Positions 17,896-25,820 of a stretch of DNA of 64,000 nucleotides are shown piece by piece (position 1 is the first letter of the stretch; each line of letters starts with the position of its first letter). The notes under the pieces are model-generated. The model saw only the letters and a program-made list of their open reading frames with translations. It was not told where the DNA came from and searched no databases. Origin of the DNA: CAIWHR01 sp963843595 (GTDB taxonomy: Bacteria > Pseudomonadota > Gammaproteobacteria > Burkholderiales > Casimicrobiaceae); assembly GCA_963843595.1 (NCBI GenBank), contig CAWJLG010000006.1:62001-126000 (forward strand), given 5' to 3'. The translations under genes and the position numbers were made by a program.

Positions 17896-17954
17896 CGCGG
17901 TGGACGGTTGCCGCGCGGCGCGACGCCGGCCCATCCCCAAGCAAGGAGCTCCCG

Positions 17955-18236
17955 ATGATTCACTGCGTTTTGCACGATCCGCAGGACTCGGTCGCGGTCG
18001 TCGTCGTCGAAGGCATCACCGCCGGGACGACGCTCACCGGACTCATCCTGGACGAAGATCGGACGATCACGCTGCCCTGCGTGCAGGACATCCCGATCGG
18101 CCACAAGGTCGCATTGAAGGACATGGCCGTGGGCGACACCGTCGTCAAGTACGGTGTCGACATCGGCAAGGTCGTGCAGCCGATCAGGAAGGGCGAGCAT
18201 GCCCATGTCCACAACATCAAGACCAAGCGCTGGTAG
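17955..18236 (+). CDS. suyA: SAF-domain small subunit, SuyA-like (sulfolactate sulfo-lyase) / UxaA N-terminal type
   Basis: A 93-residue SAF-domain protein: GLILDEDRTITLPCVQDIPIGHKVALKDMAVGDTVVKYGVDIGKVVQPIRKGEHAHVHNIKTKRW. In altronate dehydratase UxaA and galactarate dehydratase GarD this domain is fused to the catalytic part; in (2R)-3-sulfolactate sulfo-lyase it is a separate small subunit (SuyA) beside a roughly 42-kDa SuyB. Here it is a separate gene followed by a 386-residue large subunit, so the SuyAB arrangement fits best. AAGGAG precedes the ATG. Other split UxaA-type lyases exist, so substrate assignment rests on the neighbourhood. Confidence 0.72.
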   Translation: MIHCVLHDPQDSVAVVVVEGITAGTTLTGLILDEDRTITLPCVQDIPIGHKVALKDMAVGDTVVKYGVDIGKVVQPIRKGEHAHVHNIKTKRW

Positions 18237-18267
18237 CAGGCGGCGCATACGGCCGTGATGCTTCGTT

Positions 18268-18319
18268 GCACACCCGGCGGCGGTGCTGGGCTACGTTCTC
18301 CGCTCCGCGCCGGGTGTGC
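18268..18319. repeat. Inverted repeat in the suyA-suyB spacer
   Basis: GCACACCCGGC (18268-18278) and GCCGGGTGTGC (18309-18319) are perfect 11-base arms around a 30-base spacer, in the 144-base gap between the two lyase subunit genes. There is no T-run, so it is not a classical terminator; it could stabilise or process mRNA to set subunit stoichiometry (inference). Confidence 0.5.
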
Positions 18320-18380
18320 GCGTCGCCTGACGACCGTCTGCTTGCCTGCACATTGACCGCCCACGCAAAGAAAGACATCC

Positions 18381-19541
18381 ATGCAAACGACCTTCCTGGG
18401 TTACCGTCGCGAGAACGGCCGCGTCGGCGTGCGCAATCACGTCATCATTCTGCCGGTTGACGATCTGTCCAACGCCGCGTGCGAGGCGGTCGCCCACAAC
18501 ATCAAGGGCACGCTGGCGATCCCGCATCCCTACGGCCGGCTGCAGTTCGGCGCGGACCTCGATCTCCACTTCCGCACGCTGATCGGCACCGGGTCCAATC
18601 CCAACGTCGCCGCGGTGGTCGTCATCGGCATCGAGGAGCAGTGGACGAAAAAGGTCGTCGACGGCATCGCCGCCACGGGCAAGCCGGTGGCGGGTTTCGG
18701 CATCGAGCTTCACGGCGACCACGACACGATCATGCGGGCGTCGAAGGCGGCGCGGGAATACCTGCAATGCGCGAGCGAGAAACAACGCGTCGAGTGTTCC
18801 CTCGCGGACCTGTGGGTGTCCTGCAAGTGCGGCGAGTCCGACACGACTTCGGGCTGCGGCAGCAATCCGACGGTCGGCGACGCCTTCGACAAGCTTTACG
18901 CGGCGGGCTGCACGCTGGTATTCGGCGAGACGACCGAGCTGACCGGCGGCGAGCAGATCGTCGCCGCCCGCTGCCGCAACGACCAGGTCCGCAACGATTT
19001 CATGCGGATGTTCGATCGCTACCAGGACGTCGTGAACCGGCACAAGACGAGCGACCTGTCCGACTCGCAGCCGACCAAGGGCAACATCGCCGGCGGCCTC
19101 ACGACGATCGAGGAAAAGGCCCTCGGCAACATCCAGAAGATCGGCAGGAAGTGCGTGGTCGACGGTGTGCTCGACAAGGCCGAGGCACCCACGGGCCCCG
19201 GTCTCTGGTTCATGGACAGCTCGTCGGCGGCGGCCGAGATGGTGACCTTGTGCGCCGCATCGGGCTACGTCGTCCATTTCTTCCCGACCGGGCAGGGCAA
19301 CGTCATCGGCAACCCGATCCTGCCGGTGATCAAGATCTGCGCGAATCCGCGCACGGTGCGCACGATGAGCGAGCACATCGACGTCGACACCTCGGGCCTG
19401 CTGCAGCGCGAAATCACGATGAGCGAGGCCGGCGACAGGCTCCTCGCGATGATGTTCCGGACGGCCAACGGACGGCTCACGGCAGCCGAGGCGCTCGGTC
19501 ATCGGGAGTTCGTGTTGACGCGCCTCTACGAGAGTGCGTGA
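18381..19541 (+). CDS. suyB: UxaA-family lyase large subunit, SuyB-like (sulfolactate sulfo-lyase)
   Basis: A 386-residue protein with the UxaA/GarD start RRENGRVGVRNHVIILP, a GESD motif (residues 151-154) and CGSNPT (159-164) of the catalytic, metal-dependent large domain. No SAF domain is attached; that is supplied by the preceding small gene. Size and split match SuyB, which with SuyA cleaves (R)-sulfolactate to pyruvate and sulfite. The rest of the cluster contains SlcC-like and ComC-like sulfolactate dehydrogenases and a sulfonate-type importer, which argues against plain altronate or galactarate use. An altronate-like hydro-lyase remains the alternative. Confidence 0.72.
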   Translation: MQTTFLGYRRENGRVGVRNHVIILPVDDLSNAACEAVAHNIKGTLAIPHPYGRLQFGADLDLHFRTLIGTGSNPNVAAVVVIGIEEQWTKKVVDGIAATGKPVAGFGIELHGDHDTIMRASKAAREYLQCASEKQRVECSLADLWVSCKCGESDTTSGCGSNPTVGDAFDKLYAAGCTLVFGETTELTGGEQIVAARCRNDQVRNDFMRMFDRYQDVVNRHKTSDLSDSQPTKGNIAGGLTTIEEKALGNIQKIGRKCVVDGVLDKAEAPTGPGLWFMDSSSAAAEMVTLCAASGYVVHFFPTGQGNVIGNPILPVIKICANPRTVRTMSEHIDVDTSGLLQREITMSEAGDRLLAMMFRTANGRLTAAEALGHREFVLTRLYESA

Positions 19542-19738
19542 GGCACAGCCGGGAGAGCCGCTGAAGCCCGAGGAGCGCGCGGCACCCGGTCCTGCGGCGC
19601 CGCACCAGCGCGCGGACGGTCGGCGCGACCGGGCGGAGCGCCATTTTCGCGGGGTGCATGCGAGGGGACCGTCGGGCCGACGTCGGGAGCGCTCGCCCCT
19701 ATAATCGGCGTTCCCCGCCCAACCAAGGAGGAAACATC
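19542..19738 (+). promoter_or_regulatory. Gap before the sulfonate importer with a TATAAT box
   Basis: These 197 bases hold no gene. A perfect TATAAT lies at 19700-19705, 33 bases before the importer gene, but no good -35 is present 16-18 bases upstream, so an activator may be needed. AAGGAGG at 19725-19731 is the ribosome-binding site of the binding-protein gene. Confidence 0.4.
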
Positions 19739-20740
19739 ATGCCCGGGATGTTGCTGAAGGCCGCACTGACCGTTGCGCTCGCGCTGGCGGCCGTCGCCGC
19801 GCGCGCGGAACTTGCCGAGATCAAGGTTGCCCAGCAGTACGGCATCAGCTACCTGCCGCTGATGATCATGGAGGACCAGAAGCTGATCGAGAAGCACGCG
19901 AAGGCCGCCGGACTCGACGTCACGGTCGGCTGGACCAAGTTCGCCGGCGGCAACGTGATGAACGACGCGCTGCTCTCGAACAGCCTTCAGTTCGCCTCGG
20001 GTGGCGTCGGGCCGCTGGTCACGCTGTGGGCGCGCACGAAGGGCAATCTCGACGTCAAGGCGGTGTCGGCGATCAACTCGATGCCGCTCTACCTCAACAC
20101 GCGCAATCCGAACGTCAAGACGATCCGGGATTTCACCGACAAGGACCGCATCGCGCTGCCCGCAGTGAAGGTTTCGATCCAGGCCGTCACCCTGCAGATG
20201 GCGGCGGAGAAGGCATTCGGCGAGGGCCAGCAGAACAGGCTCGACCCGCTGACGGTGTCGATGTCGCATCCGGATGCGCAGACGGCGCTCCTGTCCGGTG
20301 CCAGCGAGATCACCGCGCATTTCAGTTCGCCGCCGTTCCAGTATCAACAGCTGGAAAAACCCGGCATCCACACCGTGCTCAATTCCTACGACGTGCTGGG
20401 CGGCCCCGCGACGTTCAACGTGGTCTGGACGACGTCGAAGTTCCGCAACGAGAATCCGAAGCTCTACGATGCGTTCGTGAAGGCGCTCGACGAGGCCACC
20501 GCCATCATCAACCGCGACAAGAAGGCCGCGGCCGAGAACTACCTGCGGCTGTCGAAGGACAAGGGCACGGTGCAGGACATCCTGGCGATGCTCAACGATC
20601 CTCTGATCGTCTACACGACGACGCCGCAGAACGTGACGAAGTACGTCGAATTCATGCTCAAGACCGGCGCGATCAAGACGCGACCGGACTCGTGGAAGGA
20701 CCTCTTCTTTCCCAACGTGCACGGGTTGCCCGGCAGCTGA
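19739..20740 (+). CDS. ABC transporter substrate-binding protein, NitT/TauT (sulfonate-type) family
   Basis: A 333-residue periplasmic binding protein. The signal peptide covers residues 1-22 (ending VAARA), then LAEIKVAQQYGISYLPLMIMEDQKLIEKHAKAAG, the TauA/SsuA/NrtA-type opening that also occurs in nitrate, taurine and aliphatic-sulfonate receptors. A strong AAGGAGG precedes the ATG. ATPase and permease genes follow two genes later. The ligand cannot be read from sequence; with the lyase and dehydrogenases around it, sulfolactate or another C3-sulfonate is the leading guess. Confidence 0.85.
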   Translation: MPGMLLKAALTVALALAAVAARAELAEIKVAQQYGISYLPLMIMEDQKLIEKHAKAAGLDVTVGWTKFAGGNVMNDALLSNSLQFASGGVGPLVTLWARTKGNLDVKAVSAINSMPLYLNTRNPNVKTIRDFTDKDRIALPAVKVSIQAVTLQMAAEKAFGEGQQNRLDPLTVSMSHPDAQTALLSGASEITAHFSSPPFQYQQLEKPGIHTVLNSYDVLGGPATFNVVWTTSKFRNENPKLYDAFVKALDEATAIINRDKKAAAENYLRLSKDKGTVQDILAMLNDPLIVYTTTPQNVTKYVEFMLKTGAIKTRPDSWKDLFFPNVHGLPGS

Positions 20741-20751
20741 GCCGCCAACCG

Positions 20752-21711
20752 ATGTCGACGCCATCCCTTCCGGATCTCGATGCGATCCGCGCCGCCCATG
20801 CGCGAATCGCGCCGTACGTCCACCGGACGCCGGTGCTGACCTGCCATGGGCTCGACGAGGCGGTCGGCGCCCGGTTGCACTTCAAGTGCGAGAACCTGCA
20901 GAAGATCGGTGCGTTCAAGGCGCGCGGGGCCACGAACGCGGTGTTTTCCCTCCCCGGGTCCGATGCGCGCCGCGGTGTGGTGACCCATTCTTCGGGCAAT
21001 CACGGCGCAGCGCTCGCGTATGCGGCTGCCCGACGCGGCGTCCCCGCCTGGGTCGTGATGCCGGAAAGCGCACCGGTGGTGAAGCAGGACAACGTGCGTC
21101 GCTTCGGTGCGACGATTCGCTTCTGCGCGCCGACGCTCGCCGCGCGGGAGGCAGCCTGCGCCGAAATCGGTCGCGAGACCGGCGCGACCCTGATCCATCC
21201 CTTCGACAACGAACACGTGATCGCAGGGCAGGGAACCGCCGCGCTGGAGCTCCTCGACGACGTGCCGGACCTCGATGTGGTCGTGGCGCCCGTCGGCGGC
21301 GGAGGGCTGTTGTCGGGTACTGCGATCGCGGCGAAGTCACTGCGGCGGGACACGCGGGTCTGGGGCGCCGAGCCGGCGAACGCCGATGACGCGGCGCGCA
21401 GCTTCCGTTCGGGGCGCGTCGAGCCACTGCCGGCGACGACGACGATTGCCGACGGTCTGCGCACCACGCTGTCGCTGCGCACCCTCGGCGCGATCCGGGC
21501 GCACGTCGACGCGATCGGCACCGCCAGCGAGGAGGGGATCGTGCGCGCGATGCGTGCGACATGGGAGCGGATGAAGATCGTCATCGAACCGTCGTCCGCG
21601 GTGCCTCTGGCCTGCCTCCTCGAACGCACGCTGGCGGCACCGGGCGCGCGAATCGGCGTCATCGTGTCCGGCGGCAATGTCGACCTCGACCGCCTGCCGT
21701 GGCAGTCCTGA
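20752..21711 (+). CDS. PLP-dependent threonine/serine ammonia-lyase-like protein (fold type II)
   Basis: A 319-residue fold-type-II PLP enzyme. The Schiff-base lysine is K56 in GAFKARGA, the substrate loop is SSGNH (residues 80-84), and a glycine-rich phosphate loop VGGGGLLSGTAIA follows. The closest types by eye are serine racemase, threonine dehydratase and threo-3-hydroxyaspartate ammonia-lyase. There is no C-terminal ACT regulatory domain, so it is a catabolic form. It sits between the binding-protein and ATPase genes of an ABC importer; a role in deaminating an amino-sulfonate or hydroxy-amino acid precursor is possible but not shown. Confidence 0.82.
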   Translation: MSTPSLPDLDAIRAAHARIAPYVHRTPVLTCHGLDEAVGARLHFKCENLQKIGAFKARGATNAVFSLPGSDARRGVVTHSSGNHGAALAYAAARRGVPAWVVMPESAPVVKQDNVRRFGATIRFCAPTLAAREAACAEIGRETGATLIHPFDNEHVIAGQGTAALELLDDVPDLDVVVAPVGGGGLLSGTAIAAKSLRRDTRVWGAEPANADDAARSFRSGRVEPLPATTTIADGLRTTLSLRTLGAIRAHVDAIGTASEEGIVRAMRATWERMKIVIEPSSAVPLACLLERTLAAPGARIGVIVSGGNVDLDRLPWQS

Positions 21712-21722
21712 CCGGGGCGCTC

Positions 21723-22508
21723 GTGACCGCGCCCCTGCTCGACGTGCGCGGCGTGACGCTGCAATACAAGACGAAAGACCATCTCGTCACCGCCACGTGG
21801 CGCGTCGATTTCTCGGTGTTCCGCTCCGACCGGTTCATCCTGCTGGGGCCTTCCGGTTGCGGCAAGTCGACGCTGCTCAAGGCGGTGGGTGGCTATCTGC
21901 CGCCCGTCGAAGGCGAGATCCGGCTAAAGGGCGAGATCGTGAGAAAGCCCGGCCCGGACCGGATGATGGTGTTCCAGGAATTCGATCAGCTGCTGCCCTG
22001 GAAGACGGTGCGCGAGAACGTGCTGTTTCCGCTGGTGGCCAGCGGCAAGCTTTCCGGCCGCGCGGCGCAGGAGAAGGCGGCCGACGCGATCGCGAAGGTC
22101 AACCTCACGAAGTTCGCCGACAGCCTGCCGCACACGCTTTCCGGCGGAATGAAGCAGCGCGTCGCCATTGCGCGCGGGATGGCGATGGAGCCGGACATTC
22201 TGCTGATGGACGAGCCCTTCGCCGCGCTCGACGCGCTGACGCGGCGCAAGATGCAGGACGAACTCCTGCAGCTGTGGGACGACACGCGATTCACCGTCCT
22301 GTTCGTCACGCACTCGATTCCGGAAGCCATCAAGATCGGCAACCGCATCCTTCTGCTGTCGCCGCATCCGGGTCAGGTCAAGGCGGAATTGAACAGCCTG
22401 GCGCGCGATGCGGCGCAGACAGACCCGGAAGGCCTGCAGGCGCTCGAGAAGAGAATCCACGCGATGCTGTTCGCGGACGCGATCGAGGAGGTGCCCGCTC
22501 ATGACTGA
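21723..22508 (+). CDS. ABC transporter ATP-binding protein, NitT/TauT family
   Basis: A 261-residue ATPase with Walker A GPSGCGKST (residues 42-50), Q-loop VFQEFDQLLPW, signature LSGGMKQRVAIARGMAM, Walker B ILLMDEPFAALDALTR and the H-switch LFVTHSIPEA. This is the SsuB/TauB/NrtD pattern. GTG 21723 is the start that removes non-homologous upstream codons. Its stop overlaps the permease start by 8 bases, so the two are coupled. Confidence 0.9.
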   Translation: MTAPLLDVRGVTLQYKTKDHLVTATWRVDFSVFRSDRFILLGPSGCGKSTLLKAVGGYLPPVEGEIRLKGEIVRKPGPDRMMVFQEFDQLLPWKTVRENVLFPLVASGKLSGRAAQEKAADAIAKVNLTKFADSLPHTLSGGMKQRVAIARGMAMEPDILLMDEPFAALDALTRRKMQDELLQLWDDTRFTVLFVTHSIPEAIKIGNRILLLSPHPGQVKAELNSLARDAAQTDPEGLQALEKRIHAMLFADAIEEVPAHD

Positions 22509-23373
22509 CACTGCGACGCCCATTCGCTCGGAGGTGATCCGGCAGCCCGTCGCTGCGTCGACCTTCGGCGTGGTCGAGAAGCCGCTGACCGCGTGGGAGA
22601 AGGTGACCAACGTCGGCGCGGCACGCAAGCTCGCGATCCTGTTCCTGCTGGCGCTGATCTGGGAACTCTACGCGCGCTGGCTCGGCAATCCGCTGCTGGT
22701 GCCGACGTTCGGGGCGACGGTGCGGGCCTTCCTCGACGCGATCGCCAGTGGCGAACTGCCGCAGAAGGCCGCGACGTCGCTCAAGGTGCTGCTGACGGGC
22801 TATGCGATCGGCATCGCCTGCGCTGCGGTGCTCACGGTCGTCGCGATCACGACGCGCGTCGGCACCGACCTTCTCGAGCTTCTCACCTCGATGTTCAATC
22901 CGCTGCCGGCGATCGCGCTGCTGCCGCTCGCGCTGATCTGGTTCGGGCTGGGTTACGGGAGCATCGTGTTCGTCATTGTCCACTCGGTGCTGTGGGCGGT
23001 CGCGCTCAATACGCATTCCGGCTTCCTCTCGGTGTCGAACACGCTGCGGATGGTCGGACGCAACTATGGCCTGTCCGGGCTTTCGTACGTCGGCGCCATC
23101 CTCATCCCGGCCGCCTTTCCCAGCATTCTCACCGGGCTCAAGATCGGCTGGGCATTCGCATGGCGGACGCTGATCGCGGCGGAGCTGGTGTTCGGCGTGT
23201 CGTCGGGATCGGGTGGTCTGGGCTGGTTCATCTACGAGAACAAGAACCAGCTGGAAATCCCGGCGGTCTTCGCGGGACTCTTCACGGTCATCCTGATCGG
23301 GCTCGTCGTGGAGAACGTCGTGTTCCGCACCGTCGAGGCGCGCACCGTCCGCCGCTGGGGCATGCAGCACTAG
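22501..23373 (+). CDS. ABC transporter permease, NitT/TauT family
   Basis: A 290-residue inner-membrane permease with about six helices and the BPD_transp_1 core: TMFNPLPAIALLPLALIWFGLG, then AFPSILTGLKIGWAFAWRTLIAAELVFG, containing the EAA-type loop that contacts the ATPase. It resembles SsuC/TauC. The ATG overlaps the end of the ATPase gene (ATGACTGA). Together with the binding protein at 19739 it forms a complete importer. Confidence 0.9.
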   Translation: MTDTATPIRSEVIRQPVAASTFGVVEKPLTAWEKVTNVGAARKLAILFLLALIWELYARWLGNPLLVPTFGATVRAFLDAIASGELPQKAATSLKVLLTGYAIGIACAAVLTVVAITTRVGTDLLELLTSMFNPLPAIALLPLALIWFGLGYGSIVFVIVHSVLWAVALNTHSGFLSVSNTLRMVGRNYGLSGLSYVGAILIPAAFPSILTGLKIGWAFAWRTLIAAELVFGVSSGSGGLGWFIYENKNQLEIPAVFAGLFTVILIGLVVENVVFRTVEARTVRRWGMQH

Positions 23374-23392
23374 ACCGGCCTGGAGGCCACGC

Positions 23393-23839
23393 ATGGCAAC
23401 CCACCTTCCCACCACGCCGTATCCGCGCTTTCATCTCGCGTTTCCGGTCACCGATCTCGAGCTCGCGCGCCGCTTCTACGGCGAGTTCCTCGGCTGCGCC
23501 GAGGGCCGCGCGTCGGACGAGTGGGTGGACTTCGATTTTCACGGGCACCAGATCGTCGCGCACAAGGTCGCGGCGTCCGACATGGCCGAAGCGACGAGCC
23601 TGGTCGACGGTCATCGCGTTCCGGTCCGCCACTTCGGCGTGATCCTGGATCTGCCGGCGTGGGAGGCGCTCGCCGCCCGGCTCAAGGCGGCCGGCACCAC
23701 GTTCATCATCGAACCCTATGTCCGCTTCCGGGGCCTGCCCGGCGAACAGGCGACGATGTTCTTCCTCGACCCGTTCGGCAATGCACTCGAATTCAAGGCA
23801 TTCGGCAATCCCGGTCTGCTTTTCGCGAAAAATCCCTGA
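23393..23839 (+). CDS. VOC (glyoxalase/dioxygenase superfamily) protein
   Basis: A 148-residue protein with two beta-alpha-beta-beta-beta modules: RFHLAFPVTDLELARRFYGEFLGC and, at the end, RGLPGEQATMFFLDPFGNALEFKAF, where the C-terminal Glu is a usual metal ligand. His residues at the start of each module are consistent with a metal site. The reaction is unknown. It lies between the importer permease and the SlcC-like dehydrogenase in the same transcription unit, so it may act on a cluster intermediate or an aldehyde by-product. Confidence 0.78.
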   Translation: MATHLPTTPYPRFHLAFPVTDLELARRFYGEFLGCAEGRASDEWVDFDFHGHQIVAHKVAASDMAEATSLVDGHRVPVRHFGVILDLPAWEALAARLKAAGTTFIIEPYVRFRGLPGEQATMFFLDPFGNALEFKAFGNPGLLFAKNP

Positions 23840-23843
23840 TCCC

Positions 23844-24776
23844 ATGCGCATCGTCATCGCCGAATTCATGGACGCCGCCGCGGTCGCGTCGCTCGCCGCA
23901 GCCCACGACACGCTCTACGACAAGGACCTCGTCGATCGTCGCGCAGAACTGCTTGCGCAGCTGGCCGGCGCCGACGCGCTGATCGTGCGCAATCGCACGC
24001 AGGTCGATGCCGGGCTCATCGCGGCGGCGCCGCGGCTCAGGGTCGTCGGGCGGCTCGGCGTCGGGCTCGACAACATCGACGTGGAGGCGTGCAAGGCGCG
24101 CGGCATCGAGGTGATTCCGGCAACGGGGGCCAATGCGCTGGCCGTCGCGGAATACGTGATCGGCACGGCAATGCTGCTGTTGCGCGGGGCATACCTGTCG
24201 ACGGCGGCGGTGGGCGAGGGCAGGTGGCCGCGCGGGCCGCTGTCGAACGGCCGTGAAATCGCCGGCAAGACACTGGGTGTGATCGGCTTCGGCGGCATCG
24301 GCCGGCTGACCGCGCGGCTCGCGCGCGGACTTTCCATGCGCAGCATCGGCTTCGACCCGCAGCTGCCGGCGTCCTCGCCGGTGTGGGCCGAGGAGGCGAC
24401 GGCTCCGCGTACGCTCGCCGAGGTGCTGGGGGAGGCCGACGTGGTGACGCTGCACGTGCCATTGACGCCGGCCACGCGCAACCTGATCGACGCGGCGCGA
24501 CTCGCGGCGATGAAACGCGACGCGATCCTGATCAACACCGCGCGCGGCGGGGTGGTCGACGAGGCGGCGCTGGCCGCCGCACTGAAGGCCGGCACGCTGG
24601 GCGGGGCGGCGCTGGACGTCTTCGATCGCGAGCCGCTGCCGGCCGGTTCGCCCCTCGCCGGTTGTGCGAATCTCGTGCTCACGCCGCACATTGCCGGCGT
24701 GTCGCGGGAGGCCAACGCGCGCGTGTCGACGATGATCGCCGATCTCGTGGCCAAACGCCTCGCCGGCCAGAGCTAG
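23844..24776 (+). CDS. slcC: D-isomer 2-hydroxyacid dehydrogenase, (S)-sulfolactate dehydrogenase-like (SlcC)
   Basis: A 310-residue NAD-dependent D-2-hydroxyacid dehydrogenase. The Rossmann motif is GFGGIG (148-153) with D171 following; catalytic Arg is in NTARGG (R234), Glu in DREPLP (E263) and His in PHIAG (H282). The N-terminus VIAEFMDAAAVASL...LYDKDLVDRR...IVRNRTQV resembles, from memory, SlcC of Chromohalobacter, which oxidises (S)-sulfolactate to sulfopyruvate. Phosphoglycerate-dehydrogenase-like relatives are the alternative. It follows the VOC gene by 4 bases and precedes the ComC-like gene by 9. Confidence 0.72.
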   Translation: MRIVIAEFMDAAAVASLAAAHDTLYDKDLVDRRAELLAQLAGADALIVRNRTQVDAGLIAAAPRLRVVGRLGVGLDNIDVEACKARGIEVIPATGANALAVAEYVIGTAMLLLRGAYLSTAAVGEGRWPRGPLSNGREIAGKTLGVIGFGGIGRLTARLARGLSMRSIGFDPQLPASSPVWAEEATAPRTLAEVLGEADVVTLHVPLTPATRNLIDAARLAAMKRDAILINTARGGVVDEAALAAALKAGTLGGAALDVFDREPLPAGSPLAGCANLVLTPHIAGVSREANARVSTMIADLVAKRLAGQS

Positions 24777-24785
24777 AGGACTGTC

Positions 24786-25787
24786 ATGCCACGCTTCTCG
24801 CTGAACGATCTGGAGTCGCTCGCCGAGCGGGCGCTGCGGCGCGCAGGCGCCAATCCGGCGATGGCCAGCGCGACGGCGCGTGCATTGGCGTATGCCGACA
24901 GTCAGGGGCTCGCATCGCACGGCGTGGCGCGGGTGCCGCAATACGCGACGCACCTCGGGAACGGACGCGCGGACGGCGACGCGCGGCCGGCCGTGGTCGC
25001 GGCCAAGGGCGGCGCCGTGCTCGTCGACGCGCGCTGCGGCCTGGCGTTTCCGGCCTGTGCATTGGCCATCGACGAGGCCATCAAGCGGGCGGGTGAATTC
25101 GGCGTCGCGTTCGCCGGGGTCACGAACAGCCATCACTTTGGCGTGGCCGCCTGGCATCTGGAGCCGGTCGGGGAGGCAGGCCTGGTCGGTCTCGCGATGG
25201 GGAACTCGCCGTCGGCGATGCCGGTGGCCGGCGGGAAGCGGCCGTTGCTGGGCACCAATCCCATCGCGGCGACGTTCCCGCGGCGCGACGGTGCGCCGCT
25301 CCTCGTCGACCTGTCGTTGTCGGAGGTTGCGCGCGGCAAGCTGATGGTCGCCGCGAAGGAGGGAAAGCCGATCCCGCTCGGCTGGGCGCTCGACCGCGAG
25401 GGTCGGCCGACCACCGATCCTGGCGCCGGTCTGGAGGGCTCGATGCTGCCCGCGGGCGGGACCAAGGGCGCGATGCTCGCCTTCGTCGTCGAGTTGCTGG
25501 TGACGGCGCTCACCGGGGCCGCGATCGGCTTCGAGGCGAGTTCGTTCTTCGTCGACGCCGGCAATCGGCCCCGACTGGGGCAGGCGTTCCTCGTCGTTGA
25601 TCCCGATGCAATGGCGGGACGCGAGGTCTATCTCGAGCGCGTGGAGACGCTGCTCACCGAGATGGCGAAGGATGCAGGCGTGCGGCTGCCCGGATCCCGC
25701 CGGCGCTCGCTCGCGGCGAAGGCGCGAGAAGAAGGTGTCGAGATTCCCCAGGCGCTCGCCGACCAGCTGACAAGGCTGGCGGGTTGA
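24786..25787 (+). CDS. comC: LDH2/malate-dehydrogenase-type oxidoreductase, (R)-sulfolactate dehydrogenase-like (ComC)
   Basis: A 333-residue NAD(P)-dependent Ldh2-family enzyme (non-Rossmann). It has the conserved ASHG at residues 43-46, NSHHFGVAAWH near 114-124, and LLGTNPIAATFPR. The family includes malate, ureidoglycolate and (R)-sulfolactate dehydrogenase (ComC). Pairing an SlcC-type and a ComC-type enzyme is the known two-dehydrogenase route that racemises sulfolactate through sulfopyruvate, so that the R enantiomer can feed SuyAB. It is the last gene of the rightward cluster and converges on the IMPase-like gene. Confidence 0.74.
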   Translation: MPRFSLNDLESLAERALRRAGANPAMASATARALAYADSQGLASHGVARVPQYATHLGNGRADGDARPAVVAAKGGAVLVDARCGLAFPACALAIDEAIKRAGEFGVAFAGVTNSHHFGVAAWHLEPVGEAGLVGLAMGNSPSAMPVAGGKRPLLGTNPIAATFPRRDGAPLLVDLSLSEVARGKLMVAAKEGKPIPLGWALDREGRPTTDPGAGLEGSMLPAGGTKGAMLAFVVELLVTALTGAAIGFEASSFFVDAGNRPRLGQAFLVVDPDAMAGREVYLERVETLLTEMAKDAGVRLPGSRRRSLAAKAREEGVEIPQALADQLTRLAG

Positions 25788-25820
25788 GTCGTCCGCGGAT
25801 GACCCGGGTGACGCTGTGCT

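Noticed and set aside
18381..19541. Altronate or galactarate dehydratase (uxaA/garD)
   Set aside because: Those enzymes are single chains with the SAF domain fused. Here the small and large subunits are separate, and the neighbours are sulfolactate-type dehydrogenases and a sulfonate-type importer. Kept as an alternative, not as the call.
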